Origin: Chloroflexota bacterium
Lineage (GTDB): Bacteria; Chloroflexota; Anaerolineae; CG2-30-64-16
DNA length: 38,690 bases
Assembly (NCBI GenBank): GCA_016876015.1
Contig: VGOD01000026.1
Location: 1 to 38,690 of the forward strand
Direction: 5' to 3'
Below, one piece after another: positions 16,779 to 23,766 of this stretch (position 1 is the first letter of the stretch; every line of letters starts with the position of its first letter). The notes below the pieces were generated by a model that made no database searches, was not told where the DNA came from, and saw only the letters and a list, made by a program, of their open reading frames with translations. The translations under genes and the position numbers were made by a program.

Positions 16779-16803
16779 GCCAGCCTCGATCCCCAAACCG
16801 ATT

Positions 16804-16875
16804 CACCGCAGAGACGCAGAGGGCGCAGAGACAGAAGAGATAGGTGTCCTCTGCACTCTCTGCGCCTCCGCGGTG
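16804..16875. repeat. 72-bp palindromic repeat, non-autonomous copy
   Basis: Left arm 16804-16830 is identical over 27 nt to the left end of the GxxExxY element. The right arm (16849-16875) is its inverted, slightly diverged copy ending CGCGGTG. It occupies the purE-purF spacer and ends 3 nt before the purE stop codon on the plus-strand map. Confidence 0.85.
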
Positions 16876-16878
16876 CTT

Positions 16879-17349
16879 CTAATTGATCCCCGCATCATCG
16901 TCTATGATCTGCTGCGTGGCCGCAGACTGGGCCGCGGCGATCCGTTCGCGCAGGGCCGGATCGGCCAGCGCCAGGATTTTGGCGGCCAGCAGCGCCGCGG
17001 CCGATGGCTCAAGCACGACGGCCGGCGCCACGCCCGACGGCATCCGCAGCGAGGAGTAGAGATCGGCGCCGCCGAAGCGGTCGGCGTAGGGCGGGCAGGC
17101 GATCACCGGCGCGGTCACATTGGCATCCACCACGCCGCTGAGCGCGTTGGAGCGGCCCGCGATGGTGATGTAGACCTTCGGCTGTCCATCGGCCTCATAC
17201 GCGGCCAACAGATCCAGCGCGTAGCGCGTGGCCTTGTGCGCCGACGCCACGCGGATTTCGCTGGCGATCCCGAACGCCTTCAGCGCGTCCGCAATGGCCT
17301 GGCCGTGCGCCAGGTCGGCTTTGGAACCCATGATGATAGGAACGAGCAT
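16879..17349 (-). CDS. purE: AIR carboxylase, class II PurE type
   Basis: A 156-residue PurE. The motifs match the class II enzymes (animal PAICS and Treponema denticola type) rather than E. coli class I: SAHK instead of SAHR, YITIAGRSNALSGVVD instead of the class I IAGAGGAAHLPG, and LYSSLRMPSGVAPAVVLEP. Class II PurE carboxylates AIR directly with CO2, so no PurK is needed, and no purK is present in this run. Translation starts at an ATG with GAGGTGA 5 nt upstream. Class assignment is from remembered family motifs and should be confirmed by alignment. Confidence 0.9.
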   Translation of the reverse strand: MLVPIIMGSKADLAHGQAIADALKAFGIASEIRVASAHKATRYALDLLAAYEADGQPKVYITIAGRSNALSGVVDANVTAPVIACPPYADRFGGADLYSSLRMPSGVAPAVVLEPSAAALLAAKILALADPALRERIAAAQSAATQQIIDDDAGIN

Positions 17350-17363
17350 GTGTCACCTCATTT

Positions 17364-17420
17364 CACCGCAGAGGCGCAGAGAGTCTTATCCCTCTCCGCG
17401 TCCTCTGCGTCTCCGCGGTG
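17364..17420. repeat. 57-bp palindromic repeat, non-autonomous copy
   Basis: Begins CACCGCAGAGGCGCAGAG and ends with the inverted CTCTGCGTCTCCGCGGTG. It fills most of the purC-purE spacer (88 bp). Same family as the ends of the GxxExxY element. Confidence 0.85.
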
Positions 17421-17437
17421 CTTTTCTCTGGAATGGG

Positions 17438-18394
17438 TCAGCGCGTCAGGTTGGCGCGAATGCGGTCGGCGGCGGGCTGCGCGCCGGGGGCGAAGGTCTC
17501 GCCGGTCAGCCGCTCGTAGGCGGCGATGTAACGTTGCGCGACCTGGGCGATGAACGCGGCGGGCATGGCGGGCGGGATGCCATCCCCGCGATAGCCGCGC
17601 TCGGCAAACCAGATGCGCAGGAACTCCTTGTCGAAGTTCTCCGGCTCGCGATCCGTGCCGCGGGTCGCTTCGTAGCTTTCGGCCACCCAGAATCGGCTCG
17701 AATCGGGCGTGTGGACTTCGTCAATCAACGCGGGCCGGCCGTCAATCAGCCCGAATTCGTACTTGGTGTCCACCAGGATCAGGCCGGCGCGGCGCGCGAC
17801 CTCTTGCCCACGGCGGAAGATCGCCAGCGCGGCTGCCTGGATCTCGGCCCACAGCCCCGGCTCGACCAGGCCGCGCTCGAGCACCTCGGCCGGGGTCAGC
17901 CGCTCGTCGTGCGCGCCGCCGGTCGCCTTCGTGGTGGGGGTGATGACCGGCTCGGGCAGCGAATCGTTCTTGTGCAAACCGGGCGGCAGGTCGAGGCCGT
18001 AGGGCCGCGGCACGCCCTGACGATACAACGTCCACAGCGAGGTGGAGGTCACGCCGGTGATGTAGCCGCGCACGATCACCTCGACCGGCAGCGCCGCGGC
18101 CTCCCGCGCCAGCGTCACGTTGGGGTCGGGCACACTGATGACGTGGTTGGCGACGATGTCGCGCGTCTGCGCAAACCACCACGCGCTGAGCTGATTGAGC
18201 ACCTGCCCCTTGAAGGGGATCGCGCCCAGCACCCGGTCGAATGCCGAGATGCGGTCGGTGGTGATCAGCACGCGCTGATCGCCGGCAACGTAGATATCGC
18301 GCACCTTCCCTTCCTGGCGCGCGCCCAGGCCAGGCAGATCAACGCGCGTCAGCGCGTGGGGGATGGCAGCTTCGATGTCTGAAATTGTGAGCAC
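17438..18394 (-). CDS. purC: SAICAR synthetase
   Basis: A 318-residue PurC of the long type, joining CAIR and aspartate with ATP. Seen motifs: GKVRDIYVAGDQRVLITTDRI (ATP loop), VRGYITG, TPTTKA, LVDTKYEFG and IDEVHTPDSSRFW. Translation begins at GTG (18394) with GAGG 8 nt upstream. No repeat lies inside the gene, although both flanks carry repeats. It has the length of the yeast-like branch rather than the 240-residue Gram-positive form. Confidence 0.95.
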   Translation of the reverse strand: MLTISDIEAAIPHALTRVDLPGLGARQEGKVRDIYVAGDQRVLITTDRISAFDRVLGAIPFKGQVLNQLSAWWFAQTRDIVANHVISVPDPNVTLAREAAALPVEVIVRGYITGVTSTSLWTLYRQGVPRPYGLDLPPGLHKNDSLPEPVITPTTKATGGAHDERLTPAEVLERGLVEPGLWAEIQAAALAIFRRGQEVARRAGLILVDTKYEFGLIDGRPALIDEVHTPDSSRFWVAESYEATRGTDREPENFDKEFLRIWFAERGYRGDGIPPAMPAAFIAQVAQRYIAAYERLTGETFAPGAQPAADRIRANLTR

Positions 18395-18413
18395 AGGATA
18401 CCTCGCAGTTTGG

Positions 18414-18469
18414 TTGTCAGTTGTCAGTCGTCAGTTATCAGTTCTTGGTCATTCGTCATCCGTCATCTA
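18414..18469. repeat. Eight contiguous heptads in the purC-purQ spacer
   Basis: Starting at 18414 every 7 bp reads TTGTCAG, TTGTCAG, TCGTCAG, TTATCAG, TTCTTGG, TCATTCG, TCATCCG, TCATCTA. The last heptad contains the purQ stop codon (TAG on the minus strand). It resembles the heptanucleotide STRR arrays of cyanobacteria in form, not in sequence. Confidence 0.85.
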
Positions 18470-19306
18470 CAATCCCCCCGCATACTGCACCCCGTTGCGG
18501 AACAGCGGCAGCCCCAGCATCCCGCGCTCGCCACGGTGATAGCGTGGGTGATGCGCCGGGATCAGATGGTCTTCGGGGTGGGGCATCAGCCCCAGCACGT
18601 TGCCCTGGGGATTACAGACGCCGGCGATGTCGTTTTGCGAGCCGTTGGGGTTCCACGGATACGCCGCTGGCGCGCCGGCCGGCCCGGTGTAACGCAGCGC
18701 GGCCAGCCCGGCCGCTTCCAGGTCGGCCAGCGCTTTGGCGTCCCGCGCCGCGAATTTGCCTTCGCCATGCGCCACCGGACAGTAGATCAGCTCCGGCAGC
18801 CCGCGGGTGAAGATGCACGGGCTGGCCGGGTTCGGTTCCAGGTAGACCCAGCGACACTCGAACCGCGCCGAGTCGTTGCGGGTGAGGGTGAAAGCAGGGG
18901 CCAGGGAACAGGGATCAGGAGTCAGGAAGCCATCTGCGGCCTGGCCCCTGACGCCTGATCCCTGACGCCTGACCCCCGGCAACAGCCCCGCCTTCACCAA
19001 CGCCTGGAACCCGTTGCAGATGCCGAGCACGGGCCGGCCCGACGCGATGAACGCGGCCAGATCGTCGCCCAGGCGATAGCGGAGCGCCACGGCCCACAGC
19101 TTGCCCGCGCCCAGGTCGTCGCCGTAGGAAAAGCCGCCCGGCAGCACCAACATGCGGTAGTCGGCCAGCCGGCGCTCGCCCGCAAACAGTTGGTTGACGT
19201 GGACGATCTCGGCCGCGCCGCCGGCCAGCTCGACTGCCCAGGTCGCTTCCCGGTCGCGATTCGTCCCGGTCGCGTGGAGGATCAAGATCGGTGGTTTTGC
19301 GCTCAT
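18467..19306 (-). CDS. purQ: FGAM synthase glutaminase subunit
   Basis: A 279-residue class I glutamine amidotransferase supplying ammonia to PurL. LPGGFSYGDDLGAG, the nucleophile in GICNGFQAL and the His/Glu pair in MPHPEDHL complete the triad. It belongs to the longer PurQ form (start SAKPPILILHATGTNRD). After KAGLLPG an in-frame repeat-derived stretch of about 25 residues (VRRQGSGVRGQ ... TPDPCSLAPA) is inserted. The ATG at 19306 overlaps the purL TGA by 4 nt. The stop codon lies in a heptad array. Confidence 0.93.
   Translation of the reverse strand: MSAKPPILILHATGTNRDREATWAVELAGGAAEIVHVNQLFAGERRLADYRMLVLPGGFSYGDDLGAGKLWAVALRYRLGDDLAAFIASGRPVLGICNGFQALVKAGLLPGVRRQGSGVRGQAADGFLTPDPCSLAPAFTLTRNDSARFECRWVYLEPNPASPCIFTRGLPELIYCPVAHGEGKFAARDAKALADLEAAGLAALRYTGPAGAPAAYPWNPNGSQNDIAGVCNPQGNVLGLMPHPEDHLIPAHHPRYHRGERGMLGLPLFRNGVQYAGGL
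18901..18976. repeat. Inverted heptad arrays inside purQ
   Basis: Four heptads (CCAGGGA, ACAGGGA, TCAGGAG, TCAGGAA; 18901-18928) face five inverted ones (TGGCCCC, TGACGCC, TGATCCC, TGACGCC, TGACCCC; 18942-18976) across a 13-nt centre. The whole unit is read through in purQ. Confidence 0.88.
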
Positions 19307-22300
19307 CGGATATGCCCCCGCCACGCGTCTTCGAGCGCGGCCAGCTCCGCCTCGATCAGCAACTCGCCTGTCAGGCCGGTCACGCGCAGCCACGGCTCCG
19401 CAATCACTTCGCCGAGCGCGGCGCACGGCAGCCCGACCATCTGCGCCTCGAACTCGGCGGCGTGCTCCGGCGCGACCTCCACCAGCAGCCGGCCCGGCGC
19501 TTCGTCGAAGAGTAGGGGCAGGTCTTGCACCTGCCCCGTCGGGGCGACCGCAAGGGGCGCCCCGACGCCAAAATGCAACTCCAGCCCCAGCCCGCCGCCG
19601 ATGACCATCTCGGCCGCGGCGACCGCCAGCCCACCCTCCGAGCAGTCGTGGCAGGCGCGCACCAGCCCGGCCCGCATCGCCGCGTGGAGTGTGCGGTAGG
19701 TCGCCAACCTATCCCTTTTCTGCCCTGGCGTCATTGCGAGGAGCGGTTTATGCGAGTGCGCAGCCTCCCTGTGGGACGAAGCACTCTCCCCCACGAGATA
19801 CAACCGATCCCCGGCCGCTTTCAGATCGGAAGTGACCGTGCGGCCGACATTGGGCACGATGCCGAGCGCGGAGATCAGCAGCGTGCCGGGGATGGCATGT
19901 TTCTTGCCGTCCGCGCCCGTGTATTCGTTGTTCAGGCTGTCTTTGCCCGAAATGAAGGGCGCGCCGTAGGCCACGGCCGCGTCGTAGCAGCCCTGCGTGC
20001 AACGCACCAGCCCACCCAGCCGGTCCGGCAGGTTCGGGTTGCCCCAACAGAAGTTGTCCAGAAGCGCGATACGATCCGGGTCGGCGCCGACGGCCACGCA
20101 ATTGCGCACCGCCTCATCCACGGCCGCCCAGGCCATCGCGTACGGATCCATCCCGTCGCGCGCCGGTGCGATCCCCGCGGAGAGCGCGACGCCGGGGAGT
20201 GGGGATTGGGGATTGCGAATTGCGAATTGCGGATCGAGGGCGCCTGTATCATTCCGAAATCCGAAATCTGCAATCGCAAATCGTAAATCCAACACCGCCG
20301 CGTCGCTCGGCCCGGCGTTGGCGCGGCCGACGAACGGCTTGACGACCGTCGCGCCCTGCACCTCGTGGTCGTAGCGGCGGACGACATCCTCCTTGCTGCG
20401 AATGTCGGGAGAGGCGAGGAGAAGGCGAAGGTTGAGGTTGAGGTTAAGGTTACTTGCCTCGGCCTTAGCCTCAGCTTTAACCTCAGCCTCACCTCGCGCC
20501 CACGTCGCTCGCAAGCGCCGCCGCGGGATGCCGTTGTGCAGGAAGTCGGCGCTCAGCTCGCCGACGATCCGGCCATCGTAGCGGAGGGTCAGCCGGCCGT
20601 CGCCGGTGAAATGGCCCAGGGCGAACGCCTCGATATCCAGCCCGTCGCAGATCGCCCGGAGGGCCGGCCAGTGGGCGGGCGGTACGGCCAGCACCATGCG
20701 CTCCTGCGCCTCGCTCAGCCAGATTTCCCACGGCCGGAGGCCCGCATATTTGAGGGGCGCGCGTTCCAGGTGGATCTCCGCGCCCAGTTCCGCGGCCATC
20801 TCGCCGACCGCCGACGACAACCCGCCTGCGCCGCAGTCGGTGATCGCGGTGTACAGTCCGGCATCGCGCGCCTGGATCACCGCCTCCAACGCCTGCTTCT
20901 CGTGGATCGGGTGGCCGATCTGCACCGCCGTGCCCGCGATCTGCCCCGTCTGGTGATCCATCTCCATCGAGGAGAAGGTGGCCCCGCGCAGCCCGTCGCG
21001 GCCCGTCCGTCCGCCGATCACCACGACCAGGTCGCCCGACTGCGGCCGGTTGCGATGCGCGCCACGGGGCAGCAGGCCCAGAGAGCCACAAAAGACGAGC
21101 GGGTTCGCGGTGTAGCCTTCATCGTAGAGGATCGCGCCGTTCACCATCGGGATGCCCATCTTGTTCCCGTAATCCTCGATGCCGGCCGTCACGCCGTCGG
21201 CGATGCGCCGCGGGTGGAGGACGCCGGCCGGCAGCGCGTCGAACGGCAGATCAGGCGGGCCGAAGCAGAGGATATCGGTGTTGGCGATGGGCCGCGCGCT
21301 GACGCCGATCACATCGCGGATCACCCCGCCCACGCCGGTGTTGGCGCCGCCGAACGGCTCCAGCGCGGAGGGGTGGTTGTGCGTCTCGACCTTGAAGGCC
21401 AGATCGAAGCAGTCGTCGAACGCGATGATGCCGGCGTTGTCCACGAACGCAGAGCGCACCCACGGCTTGTTCACTCGCTCGGTGGCCGCGCGGATGAAGG
21501 TCTTCAGGAGCGAGTCAATCGTGCGTTGGCTGCCCGGCACGGGCGCACCATCCGGCCCGCTCTCTTCATATTCGATGATCGCCTTGAAGGTCTTGTGGAC
21601 GCAATGCTCCGACCAGGTCTGCGCCAACATCTCCAACTCGATGTCGGTCGGCTCCCGGCCCTCGCGGCGGTAATAGTCGCGGATCGCCTGCATCTCGGTC
21701 AAGTCGAGGGAGAGGCGCCGCTCCCGGCTGAGCGCGGCCAGTCGTTCGTCGTCCGCATCGGTCACGGGGATGACCTCGACCGTGGCGTCCACAACCTGGG
21801 TCGGGATGAAAGAGGGCGCCATCGGCTCATCCACGGTATAGGTCTGGATCACGACATTTGCGAGCAGCCCCTCGGCCAGACGGGACGCTTCGGCGGGGCT
21901 GGTCCGACCCGCGATCACGTAACGCTGCCCGGTGGCCGCGCGCGCCAGTCCCGCCACGCCGATCAGCCGCGCGCCCGCCAGCAGGCTTTCGGCCACACTG
22001 TCGGTGACGCCGGGCCGCAGCGCGACCTCGATGGTGCAGGTTGATTCATCGCTGAGTCGCAGAGAACGCGGAGGATCTTTTTTAGGCTCTGCGTCCTCTG
22101 CGCCTCTGCGGTGAATCATGTTCTTATCTATGCGGTGAATGACGGCTTGTTCGACGACCGGATCATAAAGCAACGTTTCGGTCAGCCGGCTGGCCGCGGC
22201 GTCATCCAGGTTGCCTTCCAGAAAATAGAGGTCGCTGACCGCAATGGTCTCGATGCCGGTCAGACCCAGCGCGCGGGTCTGACCGCGCAGGCTTTCGCCC

Positions 22301-22350
22301 CGCGCATCGGGAAAGCCGGGTTTGGTGGAAACTTCGACGCGATAAAGCAT
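19303..22350 (-). CDS. purL: FGAM synthase with two fused PurS-like domains
   Basis: A 1015-residue PurL. Two PurS-like domains open the protein (about 1-72 and 103-175), then the synthetase: TWSEHCVHKTF, FKVETHNHPSALEPFGGANTG, DCGAGGLSSAVGEMA, YDHEVQGATVVKPF, GISG-type FISGKDSLNNEY and CHDCSEGGLAVAAAEM. So PurS need not be a separate gene. Five in-frame repeat segments are visible: between the PurS domains (22047-22113), in the linker before ASPDIRSKEDVV (20421-20490), after PSDAAVLDL (20204-20292), after LYLVGE (19730-19792) and after LGLELHFG (19512-19567). The one after LYLVGE appears to replace the loop that usually carries a GGS motif, so activity is not certain. Ribosome site GAGG precedes ATG 22350. 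Confidence 0.93.
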   Translation of the reverse strand: MLYRVEVSTKPGFPDARGESLRGQTRALGLTGIETIAVSDLYFLEGNLDDAAASRLTETLLYDPVVEQAVIHRIDKNMIHRRGAEDAEPKKDPPRSLRLSDESTCTIEVALRPGVTDSVAESLLAGARLIGVAGLARAATGQRYVIAGRTSPAEASRLAEGLLANVVIQTYTVDEPMAPSFIPTQVVDATVEVIPVTDADDERLAALSRERRLSLDLTEMQAIRDYYRREGREPTDIELEMLAQTWSEHCVHKTFKAIIEYEESGPDGAPVPGSQRTIDSLLKTFIRAATERVNKPWVRSAFVDNAGIIAFDDCFDLAFKVETHNHPSALEPFGGANTGVGGVIRDVIGVSARPIANTDILCFGPPDLPFDALPAGVLHPRRIADGVTAGIEDYGNKMGIPMVNGAILYDEGYTANPLVFCGSLGLLPRGAHRNRPQSGDLVVVIGGRTGRDGLRGATFSSMEMDHQTGQIAGTAVQIGHPIHEKQALEAVIQARDAGLYTAITDCGAGGLSSAVGEMAAELGAEIHLERAPLKYAGLRPWEIWLSEAQERMVLAVPPAHWPALRAICDGLDIEAFALGHFTGDGRLTLRYDGRIVGELSADFLHNGIPRRRLRATWARGEAEVKAEAKAEASNLNLNLNLRLLLASPDIRSKEDVVRRYDHEVQGATVVKPFVGRANAGPSDAAVLDLRFAIADFGFRNDTGALDPQFAIRNPQSPLPGVALSAGIAPARDGMDPYAMAWAAVDEAVRNCVAVGADPDRIALLDNFCWGNPNLPDRLGGLVRCTQGCYDAAVAYGAPFISGKDSLNNEYTGADGKKHAIPGTLLISALGIVPNVGRTVTSDLKAAGDRLYLVGESASSHREAAHSHKPLLAMTPGQKRDRLATYRTLHAAMRAGLVRACHDCSEGGLAVAAAEMVIGGGLGLELHFGVGAPLAVAPTGQVQDLPLLFDEAPGRLLVEVAPEHAAEFEAQMVGLPCAALGEVIAEPWLRVTGLTGELLIEAELAALEDAWRGHIR
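19512..19567. repeat. Two adjoining palindromes inside purL
   Basis: GGGGCAGGT-CTTGC-ACCTGCCCC (19515-19537) is followed directly by CGTCGGGGCG...CGCCCCGACG (19537-19546 with 19558-19567), both perfect. The first is a relative of the purH palindrome at 11143-11194. In purL they encode GVGAPLAVAPTGQVQDLP. Confidence 0.85.
19730..19792. repeat. CATTGCGA repeat inside purL
   Basis: Starts GTCATTGCGAGG, the same end as the intact 86-bp element at 28755-28840, and continues to a CGAAGCA segment. It encodes ESASSHREAAHSHKPLLAMT in purL. Bases 19756-19778 match 5424-5446 in the ABC exporter gene at 21 of 23 positions. Confidence 0.75.
20204..20292. repeat. Paired heptad arrays inside purL
   Basis: Five heptads (GATTGGG, GATTGCG, AATTGCG, AATTGCG, GATCGAG; 20204-20238), a 12-nt gap, then six heptads (ATTCCGA, AATCCGA, AATCTGC, AATCGCA, AATCGTA, AATCCAA; 20251-20292). 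The AATTGCG unit is the same as in purD. Read through in frame. Confidence 0.88.
20421..20490. repeat. Inverted hexad arrays inside purL
   Basis: Five hexads (GAAGGC, GAAGGT, TGAGGT, TGAGGT, TAAGGT; 20421-20450), a 10-nt centre and five roughly inverted hexads (GGCCTT, AGCCTC, AGCTTT, AACCTC, AGCCTC; 20461-20490). In the protein they give alternating Glu/Lys-Ala and Asn-Leu dipeptides in a linker. Confidence 0.88.
22047..22113. repeat. CACCGCAGAG-family palindrome inside purL
   Basis: A 67-bp copy with a diverged left arm (22047-22073) and a well-kept right arm (22087-22113, ending CTCTGCGGTG). It joins the two PurS-like domains and encodes IHRRGAEDAEPKKDPPRSLR. This shows that the family with the GxxExxY ends also enters coding sequence without breaking the frame. 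Confidence 0.85.
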
Positions 22351-22365
22351 GAACCCTCGATGAAG

Positions 22366-22398
22366 AAACCCTAAAGGTCTGCGAGACCTTTAGGGTTT
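22366..22398. repeat. 14-bp perfect hairpin at the guaB break point
   Basis: Arms AAACCCTAAAGGTC (22366-22379) and GACCTTTAGGGTTT (22385-22398) around TGCGA. The stop codon of the truncated guaB lies in the right arm, so this repeat marks where the IMP dehydrogenase homology ends. It may also terminate transcription ahead of purL. Confidence 0.85.
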
Positions 22399-22521
22399 GA
22401 ATCCCCCTTGCAGGCGCGTGCCGAGATCGGTCTCGGCCGGCAACACCTCGGCGTAGCCCGGCACCAACAACACATCGTCGAATGTCAACGCTTCAGCGCT
22501 GAGGAGATCGGCAAGCTGCAT
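22390..22521 (-). pseudogene. guaB: IMP dehydrogenase remnant (first 43 residues)
   Basis: The 43-residue product [20 protein letters not shown]...[14 protein letters not shown] matches the extreme N-terminus of GuaB ([12 protein letters not shown] is diagnostic) and then ends in a repeat hairpin, with none of the roughly 450 remaining residues. The start is intact: AGGAGG 6-7 nt before ATG 22521, a leader hairpin and a promoter upstream. So a real gene start has lost its body. Another guaB copy must exist elsewhere if the organism makes GMP this way. The purL gene begins 40 nt downstream and may now use this promoter. Confidence 0.75.
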
Positions 22522-22537
22522 TACATCCTCCTTTTTT

Positions 22538-22586
22538 GGAAAACAGAAAGCCCCACCCCGACCTCCGAAGGAGGCTGGAGTAGGGC
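22538..22586 (-). terminator. Terminator-like hairpin in the guaB leader
   Basis: Arms of 17 nt (22550-22566 and 22570-22586) pair at 15 positions including two G-U pairs, with a 3-nt loop, followed on the minus strand by TTTCTGTTTT. It lies between the promoter and the guaB ribosome site, so it could attenuate transcription into guaB and purL. No known riboswitch was recognised. Confidence 0.5.
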
Positions 22587-22626
22587 ACGCATTCATCTTT
22601 GATCTGGCGCTCGGTGGCCCGTGAAA

Positions 22627-22655
22627 ATTGTACACGGGTTGCCCTTGTGGAGCAA
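22627..22655 (-). promoter_or_regulatory. Promoter of the guaB remnant/purine run
   Basis: TTGCTC (22655-22650), 17 bp, TACAAT (22632-22627) on the minus strand. The leader to the ATG at 22521 is about 100 nt and holds the hairpin at 22550-22586. Confidence 0.5.
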
Positions 22656-22711
22656 ATCACGGGAGGGGTGTCGCGCAAATCTCGCGATACTCTGCGGAAT
22701 CCGCCCGTCCT

Positions 22712-23152
22712 CTAACGCGGCACGCCGGTGATGTAAGTCTCCAAATCCTTCAGCGCCTCTTGCTGGTGCGAGATAATCGCCTTGCCTACGTCGCCGATGC
22801 TCACCACACCGATCACCTCATCGCCGGCCATCACCGGCAGATGGCGGATTTGCCGTTGCGTCATGATCGCCAGGCATTGTTCCGCCGACTGCTCCGCGTG
22901 GACATAGATGACCGGCGAGCTCATCAGGTCGGCGACGCGTGTGTCGCGCGAGTTGCGGCCCTTCAAGACGCACTTACGCGCATAGTCGCGCTCCGAGAAG
23001 ACGCCGATGAGCCGATTATCGGTCATCACCAGCAGCGCGCCGACGTTCTTCTCGGCCATCAACTCCAAGGCCTGGTACACAGTGGTTTCGGGTGTCACGC
23101 TCCACACGCCCTCGACACGTTTGTTCGCCAACAAGTCTCTTACGGTAATCAT
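22712..23152 (-). CDS. CBS-domain pair protein
   Basis: A 146-residue protein made of two CBS motifs: MITVRDLL...GVWSVTPETTVYQALELMAEKNVGALLVM...RLIGVFSERDYARK, then RVADLMSSPVIYVHAEQSAEQCLAIMTQRQIRHLPVMAGDEVIGVVSIGDV. Stand-alone CBS pairs bind adenine nucleotides or related ligands and act as small sensors; the partner is not known. Ribosome site AGGAGG lies just before the ATG. A good promoter lies upstream, so it is probably its own unit, separate from the HIT gene. Confidence 0.93.
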   Translation of the reverse strand: MITVRDLLANKRVEGVWSVTPETTVYQALELMAEKNVGALLVMTDNRLIGVFSERDYARKCVLKGRNSRDTRVADLMSSPVIYVHAEQSAEQCLAIMTQRQIRHLPVMAGDEVIGVVSIGDVGKAIISHQQEALKDLETYITGVPR

Positions 23153-23200
23153 CTTCTCCTCCTGTTATTCGTCCTGTTCGAGTCTTGAAGTTGTGTGACG

Positions 23201-23229
23201 ATTGTACCGTATTTGCTTTGTTTCGTCAA
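23201..23229 (-). promoter_or_regulatory. Promoter of the CBS gene
   Basis: TTGACG (23229-23224), 17 bp, TACAAT (23206-23201) on the minus strand, about 45 nt before the ATG. Confidence 0.65.
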
Positions 23230-23250
23230 ACGAACATTGGCGTTGAAGTT

Positions 23251-23676
23251 TCAGGGCAATGCTTTGAGGATCTCTGCGGCCAGGCGATCCAACTCGAAAC
23301 GGGGTGGATAAATGGCGTGCGACTGCCCAACCTGCAAGCGAATCCCATCGCCAGTGAAGCGCGGCATGACGTGCAGGTGGACGTGAAACACATCTTGCCC
23401 CGCCGCGCGGCCATCCGCCAGGAAGAGATTGACCCCTTCGCACGGCAGCCCGCTGCGCCGCAGCGCGGCCGCCAGCTTTTGCGCGACCTGGAGCATCCGG
23501 CCGCCCGTCTGCGGCGGCAGGTCGGCCAGAGCCGCGGCGTGGAGATTCGGCACGACCAGCAGCTTGCCCGCGGTCGGCTGATGGATGTCCAGGAAGGCCG
23601 TGCAGAGGTCGTCCCGATAGACGAAGCTGCCCTCGGCCTGGCCGGCCAGGATGGCGCAGAAGATGCAACGGAACAT
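23251..23676 (-). CDS. HIT-family nucleotide hydrolase/transferase
   Basis: A 141-residue HIT protein. The histidine triad is in DVFHVHLHVMPR near the C-terminal third. The N-terminal CIFCAILAGQ is the zinc-type CxxC start found in the HinT/Fhit-like branch. Such enzymes hydrolyse nucleoside phosphoramidates or dinucleoside polyphosphates. I use ATG 23676 because GAGG lies 6 nt before it; a GTG six codons upstream is possible. It lies 90 bp downstream of the dehydrogenase gene on the same strand and may share its transcript. Confidence 0.9.
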   Translation of the reverse strand: MFRCIFCAILAGQAEGSFVYRDDLCTAFLDIHQPTAGKLLVVPNLHAAALADLPPQTGGRMLQVAQKLAAALRRSGLPCEGVNLFLADGRAAGQDVFHVHLHVMPRFTGDGIRLQVGQSHAIYPPRFELDRLAAEILKALP

Positions 23677-23766
23677 CGGATCCTCGCAGATCACAAGGAG
23701 ATTCTTCGCTGGATTCGCGCCGTAGTCAGCGGTCAGGGGCGGACCCGCTCAGAATGACTGTCATCG

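Noticed and set aside
18414-18469. Possible CRISPR array from regular short repeats
   Set aside because: Units are 7 bp with no spacers of 25-45 bp and no cas genes; they are heptad arrays.
20365-22044. 559-codon plus-strand open frame opposite purL
   Set aside because: Shadow of purL; composition is that of an antisense frame.
22538-22655. Purine or guanidine-type riboswitch in the guaB leader
   Set aside because: Only a simple terminator-like hairpin was recognised; no known aptamer core could be identified by eye.
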